From Chalciporus piperatus (taxonomy: Eukaryota > Basidiomycota > Agaricomycetes > Boletales > Boletaceae), in assembly GCA_038093975.1 (NCBI GenBank), contig JBBPTG010000018.1:62001-126000 (forward strand): a stretch of DNA of 64,000 bases, given 5' to 3'. Below the pieces are notes generated by a model. It saw nothing but the letters and a program-made list of their open reading frames with translations, was not told where the DNA came from and made no database searches. The translations under genes were made by a program, and so were the position numbers. Below are positions 57,008-64,000 of the stretch, piece after piece (the stretch's first letter is position 1; each line of letters begins with the position of its first letter).

Positions 57008-57373
57008 TTACTTGGAAGAGCCGGAAGACTTGTAGGTGTTACCGCTGGGAGAGGTGTACTTGGACTGGCCACTGCCAGTGTTGTAGTAGGTAGAGCCGTT
57101 GGGGTTACTGTAGTAGTAGCTCCCATCGCTTTCAAAGGACTGTCACGCCGCGCTACCTGCAATCAGACAGATGCTCAACGAACCTGTTAGAGTAGTGGTA
57201 CCCAGTTCCAGCGCTTCCGTGGTCGCGAGCACAATAGTGGTTGCCCTTTGTTAAGTCGTCAGCGTGTCAGCTTAGATAGACCGTGCGGGGTACGCGCATC
57301 CACGGCTCACCTGACTGTTGGTACCAGACCCGGTGTAGGTGTAACTACCAGAGTTGCTGCTCTTGCTAGGCAT
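57008..57373 (-). CDS. Small Tyr/Ser/Gly/Asn-rich protein
   Basis: Three exons: 57311-57373, 57184-57245, 57008-57128; 81 residues. The sequence begins MPSKSSNSGSYTYTGSGTNS, continues GNHYCARDHGSAGTGYHYSN and ends with SYYYSNPNGSTYYN and SGNTYKSSGSSK. I recall similar tiny proteins, usually unannotated, in many basidiomycete genomes, all made of SYYYSNxxGSTYYN-like repeats with a single HYC. There is no signal peptide. Low-complexity aromatic composition suggests a self-assembling or condensate-forming peptide, but that is speculation. The acceptor of intron 2 (57129-57183) was chosen to keep the frame; a nearer CAG would break it. Confidence 0.7.
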
Positions 57374-57663
57374 CGTAAGAAGAGTAAGGATTCTCGTTCG
57401 ACGATGGAGAGGACGCGTTCAGAAGAAGGGAAAGAGCGATAACGAATGAAACCCGGGCGATCCTTCCTTATATCCCCTAATTGTTGTCCATTGTTTTGCG
57501 GTGGCTCGTGACCGGTAGCGCGCCTTGCAATAGTTGGAAGTGCTTTAATTTAAACGAACTCGCCTTCCTCCGAGGCCGGTCGTCGGTTCTACTAGTGAAT
57601 CGTGTCAGTGCACTTCCTTGGCAGAACGCATGTAATGACTCACTCACATACATCCCCCATTGT

Positions 57664-57924
57664 TTATACTATTCGGTCGATCGTGCCGCTGTACATGCGA
57701 TAAGGTTGGTTCAGCCTCTGTGATTTCTCGTAATACCCCACCATCTTTTCTTCGAACCCGTTTCTTTCCAACGGGAACTTGAAGGCTCCTACACCAACGA
57801 CTCTCGTCCCTACATCAGCCTGCCGAGAAACTCGAAACTTTTCGTGCCCGTTTTTCTTTATGGCTAGAGCATCAGGTAATTCCCTTATTTGTGAAGAGCC
57901 AACCAACCAGAGCTCACAAATCAT
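57664..57924 (-). CDS. Hypothetical small ORF (weak)
   Basis: An 86-codon frame with an ATG at 57924: MICELWLVGSSQIRELPDAL and a tail ending GYYEKSQRLNQPYRM. It is charged with no motif. The residue mix is plausible for a coding exon, but no partner exons or family are recognised. It sits in a gene-poor zone with another minus-strand frame at 58233-58574. Confidence 0.2.
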   Translation of the reverse strand: MICELWLVGSSQIRELPDALAIKKNGHEKFRVSRQADVGTRVVGVGAFKFPLERNGFEEKMVGYYEKSQRLNQPYRMYSGTIDRIV

Positions 57925-60043
57925 GCCAAAAGACTCGTCAAAAGCGTTACGTGACTATGCTGCTCGACTGATGTAGTAGCTTTCGAGTCTACTTGCCCCT
58001 GCGATGAGTTAGGTTAGCAAATTCCAATTCGGCTCACTAAGATACTGAAGACCTTTCTCTCGACACGTGTAGAGAAGAAGAGCAAGCGAATGTCATCCCA
58101 ATATGGTCACACTGCTCTCCAACCACGACTTGCCCTGAGAACGTATCTGCTCTGATCGGTCACACGACCCACACTTGCTTACATACCTTCATGAGGCAAA
58201 GAAAGTTTCGAAGCATCCGAAGTACGTCGTTTTCAGTTATTGGGAAGATAAGTTGAAACTTGAGGCTTGAGGCTCGAATATGCCTCGCATATCTTAGACA
58301 ATACTTCTCTTTCGTGTTCCATTTCTCGCGAAGTGGTAAGTCTGCAAACTAATGTCAGTGTTTCTTGTCCCCACGAAACTATAGTACTTGCAGGTTCATT
58401 CGATGAACGGATCTCAGGAAACGCGAATTCATTTACTCGCTCAAGGACGCCATGGGGGACTCGCCACCGATACACTGCAAACTGTTGACCAGAATTCTTG
58501 ATAACTCGATGGGGTATTTTCGTATCCGCGGTCTGTGTCCACTGTCCAGTGCCTTGTGGGCCGCCTCGATTCAAGACCCTCTCTATTTTTTCCGGTGCCG
58601 CTAGTCCCTCAAGCAGTCGGTTTGAAATTTTGTCATATCTCGCCCAGGTATATTTCCATCCAAGCCTCCTGGCTCTTGCACCCTTGACATTAGATTCGCC
58701 GATTGGCGAAATAGGTGGGTTTCAACGATTCAATTACATCCCAGGTATGTAGTATCTTCTTACTTACTGTTGGGGAAGTATTTACGTGTCGCCAAGTGCC
58801 CTACCAACCTACCAACGTGCCCCACTCCTTAACTTTGCTGATGCTGAAACTTATCATCTCTCGCACTCAGCATCTCAGCGAGGAGTCCGCTTTTCCACCT
58901 TTCCACCTTTCCACCGATTCGGACACGGTCCATTACTTCTTGTCCAGCTACCAAAGCCCCTGGTATTAAATCACACCCTAACCACAATTCCAATGCATCT
59001 CACATTAAGGGTCCACGCTAACGGACTAATAATTCACATACCCACCAATGCCCCCCGGAGTCTCCATACTCTTCCATTGATATCCGACATCCGAATCTTT
59101 CTTGTATTGCGTCATCTCACCTTGGCGAACCTTTGCCACATATCTCGCAAAGAATAGCACGGATCCGGGGCTTCTCTGTCTTTCCACGATTATATAATTA
59201 CCCCAACCCGAAAACCCTGAGACCAAGCTCATTGCGAACGCCGAAGCTTCTCATAGCTTCTTGTCCCCACAGATTTAAACTCCTCTTCCCTTGCCGCGTC
59301 CTGGACTTGGTATATTTGACCTCCCTTTCCGATCCGTTTCCGCGCCGAAGATTTCCCATCATTTCGATTGTCTTGCTCCAGAACGTAGCGGCCCTAACTA
59401 CGGCAGCTCATTCGCTCCATTCAAATCGGCCACATCATTGACGCTTTCTCAATGTTGCACTCTGATAAAAATGATGGGCTGTTGCTGTAGCCTTGGTTTT
59501 CTCAGCCTTCGCGCCGACGGGCGTACGAAGGACGAAACGCCGCAAGACACTGCACGATACCCACCGCCTGCTAGTTCTCATCGACCACCTCGCTCTATCT
59601 CCGACCGCTTGCAATACGCCGCACGAAAGCGCACGTTTAAGATTGGTGGATACCGACATGGGCGTCGTCCACTCAATAGGGCACTACCAGGGCCTTGAGT
59701 TACGGGGTGTGCGGGGGACTCGCACATTAACTCCTGTTGGGTTCCTGTCGGATTGTTGGCCTTGCTTTGCAACATGCGGCAACACGGCGTATTTAAGTTG
59801 CACTCAAGGCTCGCTCTATGTGGATTCTCTTTCGTCACCATCCGTTTCCCCTCCAGGTCGATTGCATGAATCCAAGGGCCTTCCAAACGACACATCCATC
59901 GGTCAGATATCATGTATGTCCCCTGTCATTTGGCTAGTCTTGTCTCCCTCTGAGAGGTCTGTGTCAGGAACAACAGTCGTCCTTCCCCTGGCTGGTCTAT
60001 CCGACGTACCCTCATAATATTTCCACCGTTCAGACTCTTGCAG
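57925..60043. other. Gene-poor block
   Basis: About 2 kb before the F-box gene. A 113-codon minus frame (58233-58574) lacks an ATG and reads like part of a protein (KIPHRVIKNSGQQFAVYRW), perhaps decayed. On the plus strand, 59658-59913 is open from an ATG and could be a first exon of the F-box gene through the donor T|GTATGT and the acceptor at 60043. Confidence 0.4.
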
Positions 60044-61521
60044 GCCTACACGACGAAGTCAAAAAGCTAAGGGAGAAAGAGAGCATCTTGCAGAGGCAGA
60101 TCCAGCGATACCGATCTTCTCTCGACGAGGTTCAGACCTTGTTGTACACCAAAATCAACAGGGCGAACGAGATGCGGAATTTCCTGGCGCCCGTATCCAG
60201 GCTTCCGAACGAAATGTTGCTCGCGATATTCGAGGAGGCCGTTTCCTGTCAGGAGTCTGGGACGGAGAGACGGGTGGAGTGCGCCATCTCCAAAGTGTCA
60301 CGCCGGTGGAGAGATCTTGCGATTCACTCTCCGCGGTTATGGAGGCGCGTGTGCATAACTCCCCGTGTTGCGCCCAGCATCTTGGAAATGTACAAGACGA
60401 GGGGTTCTAGAGCTCTTGACATAGAAGTGTCCGGGTGGAAAGACAGGAGAGAGTTCCAGAGGTTCGACGCAACTTTGGAGGCGATGCTTGATTCCTCGAG
60501 CCGCTGGCGCAGCCTCTCTGTATCCAATATATGCGACACCAATCTCTCGCATCTGACGCTCAAACTTTCCCATATCGGCAACCTTTCCGGACTCAGGCAC
60601 TTCACCTTCCGTGCGCTGCGTCCAGGACAAACGTGCTCCATTTCGTTTCTGATGGAGAGCAATCTCTGCGCTCCGAAATCACTGGATGCCGAGAATTTCA
60701 TGCTGCCTGGGGATGTTTTCAACAACCATTCACGCACGACGCAGGCCTTTTCCAGACTCTCGTCTCTCACGCTGAGACGCTACAGCAACGACGCACGATC
60801 ACTACGCATCATGATCGATTCCACAGCTTTCCGCACCATGGTCAACGCCATTCCCAATCTCACCACTCTCGCGCTGCACGGTCAACCACTCAAGTTCCAC
60901 GGCGACCCACATCCCCAAGAGGAAGCGTCCACGGTATCCCTTCCATACCTCCAAACGCTCATTCTCCATCCAGGCGTCCTGAAACCCCGTTACCTCCAAC
61001 AAACCGTCTCTGCCATCCACGCGCCCGCGCTCCGCCACTTTGAACTTGTTTTCCCGGACTCCAAGATCTCGGGTCAGAATGTCGTCGACCTCCTTTTTAC
61101 CGCAACGAAACGTCCGAGGTTCCCGCTCGTTGACACCATAGTGCTGTATAATGCATCCAACTCGGGCACCGCGCTCTCGTTCGTGCATGCGTTCCCTCAC
61201 ACAATTCAAGCGACCATTGGGGGCGTGGATGTCGGGTTTTTCCCGCTCGTCTTACGGGCCGGACTGTACGATTCACTGGCAGGCTGTAACGGCCTCAGAT
61301 GTTGGAATCAGCTGCGACATCTCACCCTCCGCCAACCTCGACCAGAGACGCTGCGTGTTGTGCTGGATTGGATCAGAGCTGAGTGCGAACGTGGACACGT
61401 ACCCCCCATGCTGATCGTTGAGGGGTCACTCGATCGCCCTGACATTCGGTTCTTCGCGCAGTGCTCACGGATGTATACCAGAGTCGACTTGGTTGGTACC
61501 CAAACGGCAACACCCCTCTGA
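60044..61521 (+). CDS. F-box protein, 5' end unresolved
   Basis: The main exon encodes about 490 residues. It starts after an acceptor (CTTGCAG) with a coiled coil (LHDEVKKLREKESILQRQIQ), then the F-box (RLPNEMLLAIFEEAVSC, KVSRRWRDLAIHSPRLWRRV), then a long C-terminal region of leucine-rich, irregular repeats (LSHLTLKLSHIGNLSGLRHF, LTTLALHG, LRHFELVFPD). This is the common agaricomycete F-box architecture: the F-box binds Skp1 of an SCF ubiquitin ligase and the repeats pick the target. No ATG precedes the coiled coil in frame; the first in-frame ATG is inside it (MRNFLAP). A first exon at 59658-59913 joined by a 130-bp intron fits in frame but is not certain. It belongs to a large, fast-evolving family. 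Confidence 0.75.
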
Positions 61522-63260
61522 CCAATACTTCCGTTCATCCAGTATCGCATTCGCATTCGCATCGGCCATTGCCCCTTGTATCCTTATATGCTCGAAAATC
61601 TGCTGTAAATAGTGTAACAGTAGCTGTTTGGCGAACATGACCATGCAATCAAATCGCAGCGGATTCGGTGAGGTCAACTTTCCTCATGCAACCTTCTGCT
61701 CCTATGATCCCGATAACCAAGTTTATCGACGTTGCAACTAACTTAACGTCCGCTGTATGTCAATGACTGTAGATGTAAAAATCAGCAAGAGAACCTAGAT
61801 AACGACTTGAATATATCAGAAAAGGTCAATATAATCTATGCCGAAGCTCAGTAACAGCTTCTAGTTGATTTTTTTTTGACGAGAATCATCACAATGTTTG
61901 CTGTGAAGACGTCGAGAGATCAAGAAACCCGAGCTCACCTTTGGGAAGTCCCGACAAACTAACGTTCACAAGAGCAATGTGCGCGAATACCTGAGCATCA
62001 AAGGCGTTAGCATTGAATCCACAAAATACCAGATCAATAAGAGGGATCAGAAGGGGTGCCCGAATATTTGAGCTGTGGCGGGCCTTTTCGGCATAGCGAT
62101 ACGAAGACCGTCGTGAAAAAACATCATGTACGATAGAGACAAAGGACGTCGATCTTTACCTCATAGACAAAGGGACGGTATCAAAATGTCGACTGACTGA
62201 AATTCAGTGGCGAAGCTAGAAAGCAAGGATATTAGCAATCAAATACTCGACTCATAATATGGTAGTCAGAAAGAAAATATAATAACAGCCAGGAACTTGT
62301 CGTCAAAAACCCCCATAAAAGGGTGTCAGGCGGTAACTCCATAATACATCATAGAGATATCACAAAAGCAATCAGTAAACTCACCTCGATACGACAGTCG
62401 TCGAACAAGCAGGAGGGGAATGATCCCATCATACCTGAAGAAAAGGTAATTAGTTCAAAGCTCAATGATAAAACCAAACTCAGGATGGATCAGTGGAAAT
62501 AAAAGGTAAAAGCATCGTGCAACAGGGCACTCAGATACTCTAGTTTGAATGACAAGAAATCATCCCGCAAAGCGGACATGCGACAAACGAACGATGACTT
62601 ACACGTCGGACGCGCTTCATATGATGGCGTAAGGAAAACCGAACCAGATATCTGTGAGAGACCAGTTAGTTGCGTTGGATGTGGGGAAAAATATGAAGCA
62701 TCAGGGTAACCATGACATAGAAAACACATCGGGTCACAAAGTATGGACACTCGCCATGATAGAAAGGAAATTTTCATCGCGCGAAACAGAGAGACGTGAA
62801 GACGGCCGAGAACTCACCGGGAAACACCTAATCGTCCTCTCCGATGAACAAGAGTGAGACGAGAAAGCTGCACATCATGCTGGTGCAGGGCTAAGAGGAA
62901 ACATGAAAAAATCCGCGTCCTACAGATCAAGAGTTTAGGGCAGGTACGTCACGTGGCCACTGAGTACTACATTTGGATGTCACCCCTGTGTTTATTGCTG
63001 AGCCGGGATTGGCATGAGCATCACAACACTGTCAATATCTACCTCACAATGTTGAGAGATACCGTGTATCCAAGGTAGCAGCTCAAACACTCGAAGAAAA
63101 TCACAAGCAAGTGTTTTTCTGCACTTCACGCGAAAAAGACCCCTTATTCAGCGACAACACGCAAGCCGAGTCCGAGATATGATAAGTCACGAAAAGTACA
63201 ACAGCGAAAGAGAACATGTTGCTACATCACGATATCGATATCGACATCATTATGATACTA
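61522..63260. other. Gene-poor block with possible spliced minus-strand transcript
   Basis: About 1.7 kb. On the minus strand several short stretches are bounded by good splice signals (for example an exon at about 62591-62650 between CTCACAG and GTAAGT, and another at about 62390-62440 between TTCAG and GTGAGT), but I cannot chain them into one reading frame. A 41-codon open piece near 62100-61930 (DLVFCGFNANAFDAQVFAHI) is the most protein-like. It could be an untranslated spliced RNA or a decayed gene. Confidence 0.3.
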
Positions 63261-64000
63261 CTACGAAGACGGCACTGGGCCAACAACGACTTGCTTGGTC
63301 TTGTTGAAGTTGGCGATGGTCTCGGGAGAGACACCAAGGTGAGCTGCCACGATAGCAGGCGGGGTCAAAGCGAGCCACTGTAAAGCCAAGTGAGTGAGCC
63401 CATAACGAGTAAAGATTTTCGCAGTGTTCCTCACCTGTTGCAAGCTGATGTCTTGGTACACGGCTAGAAGGAACGATGAGAGGACGATCTGCCGCTAGCG
63501 TAGGAAACACTTACCGGTTTTGAAGATTTCTAGGAACTTCAAGGTCGTATTTCCAATGTTCTCGACGTAGTGTCCTGTCGAATGTCAGGCGAAGGCACAC
63601 GGAGACAGCGAACGGGACATACCAAAGTTGGAGGGAACATAGCCGACATCTCCGGCCTGCATGGAGTTAGAAATTTAGAAATTTAAACAATCTAAACTAT
63701 ACTGACCTCGTAGTCGAATGTGCGAGCGTTAGCACCCGAAGCGAACAAGGTCACCCGGGCGGTTCCTTGCCTGTGAAAACATAAGGTCCCGTCCGTCCTC
63801 AGCCCGAGGCGAACTTACAAGAAGAAGGACCATTCGTCTTCGGTAGGGTGCCACTGTTGGAGGAAATGAGTCATTGTCACGACGAGGTGTTAGTTGCGTA
63901 CGTGGAGTTCCCTGCAGGAGAAACTGTTAGTGGGCATACTATCATACGTGCATGATTGCGCACCTCATCGCACCAGGTTCCACAGTAACCTCAGCTGCGG
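63261..64000 (-). CDS. Bicupin, oxalate-decarboxylase-like, C-terminal part (cut by window edge)
   Basis: Exons from the edge: 63964-64000 and beyond, 63902-63911, 63819-63853, 63707-63770, 63623-63656, 63515-63574, 63435-63463, 63261-63377. The visible part is the second cupin domain: MRELHWHPTEDEW with the HxH and Glu metal ligands, FLQGTARVTLFASG, YEAGDVGYVPSNFGHYVEN with the fourth His ligand, then LKFLEIFKT and a helical tail ending VVVGPVPSS. Oxalate decarboxylases are Mn-dependent and turn oxalate into formate and carbon dioxide; wood-decay fungi use them to control oxalate and acidity. The first cupin and any signal peptide lie outside. The microexon of 10 nt (63902-63911) is needed to form the metal-binding HWH. 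Related bicupins with other substrates cannot be excluded. Confidence 0.8.

Noticed and set aside
59470..59698. Plus-strand frame starting MMGCCCSLGF, which resembles a myristoylation/palmitoylation N-terminus
   Set aside because: No continuation into a recognised domain and not in frame with the F-box gene; probably chance.
1..64000. CRISPR arrays, bacterial operons, riboswitches, rRNA
   Set aside because: The window is eukaryotic with spliceosomal introns; no repeat-spacer arrays or rRNA-like sequence seen. No tRNA gene with both A and B boxes was recognised, although a scan tool would be decisive.

Overview
The window reads as nuclear DNA of a filamentous basidiomycete, most likely an Agaricomycete. 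Genes are dense on both strands and cut by many introns of about 40-120 bp with GT(A/G)NG(T) donors. Several gene types are typical of wood- or litter-associated mushrooms: an AA14-type lytic polysaccharide monooxygenase, an oxalate-decarboxylase-like bicupin, and the combined C2H2/Zn2Cys6 transcription factor. All exon models below were worked out by hand from reading frames, splice signals and remembered family conservation. No alignment was run.

Layout. 1-8.6 kb: 5' part of a Crz1-like transcription factor, a long gene-poor block and a C2H2 factor. 9.8-14 kb: AA14 LPMO, an F-box-like remnant and a quinate/sugar MFS transporter. 14.6-24.2 kb: the large FG nucleoporin Nup159/Nup214 and a divergently oriented transketolase-like enzyme. 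24.5-28 kb: a decayed cytochrome P450 and an AT-rich gene-free stretch. 28-34.3 kb: an AT-hook/Cys-rich protein, then the DNA-damage clamp gene hus1, which shares a 180-bp bidirectional promoter with a 24-exon divergent beta-tubulin. 34.9-39.2 kb: a tandem duplication of a DUF1479 Fe/2-oxoglutarate-type oxygenase. 39.4-44 kb: four minus-strand genes (a Ser/Pro-rich protein, cyanase, SDH assembly factor 3, acetolactate synthase regulatory subunit). 44-47 kb: a condensation/BAHD-like acyltransferase and an acidic-tailed small protein. 47.2-49.5 kb: a complete 1.46-kb DNA transposon with 218-bp inverted repeats and a perfect 9-bp target duplication, next to a broken ICMT-family gene and a degenerate copy of the transposon end. 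50.4-57.4 kb: a C2H2+Zn2Cys6 factor, urate oxidase with two very large introns and a small Tyr/Ser/Gly-rich protein. 59-64 kb: an F-box/LRR-like gene, a gene-poor block and a bicupin cut by the window edge.

Most genes are unrelated housekeeping or accessory functions, not one pathway. Uricase and cyanase both release or recycle nitrogen, and cyanase uses bicarbonate. The strongest signals beyond ordinary annotation are the intact transposon, the beta-tubulin with coding exons of 6, 9, 12, 16 and 21 nt, two well-supported GC-AG introns plus one probable, the P450 that has lost its heme-ligand cysteine, and the inflated uricase introns.
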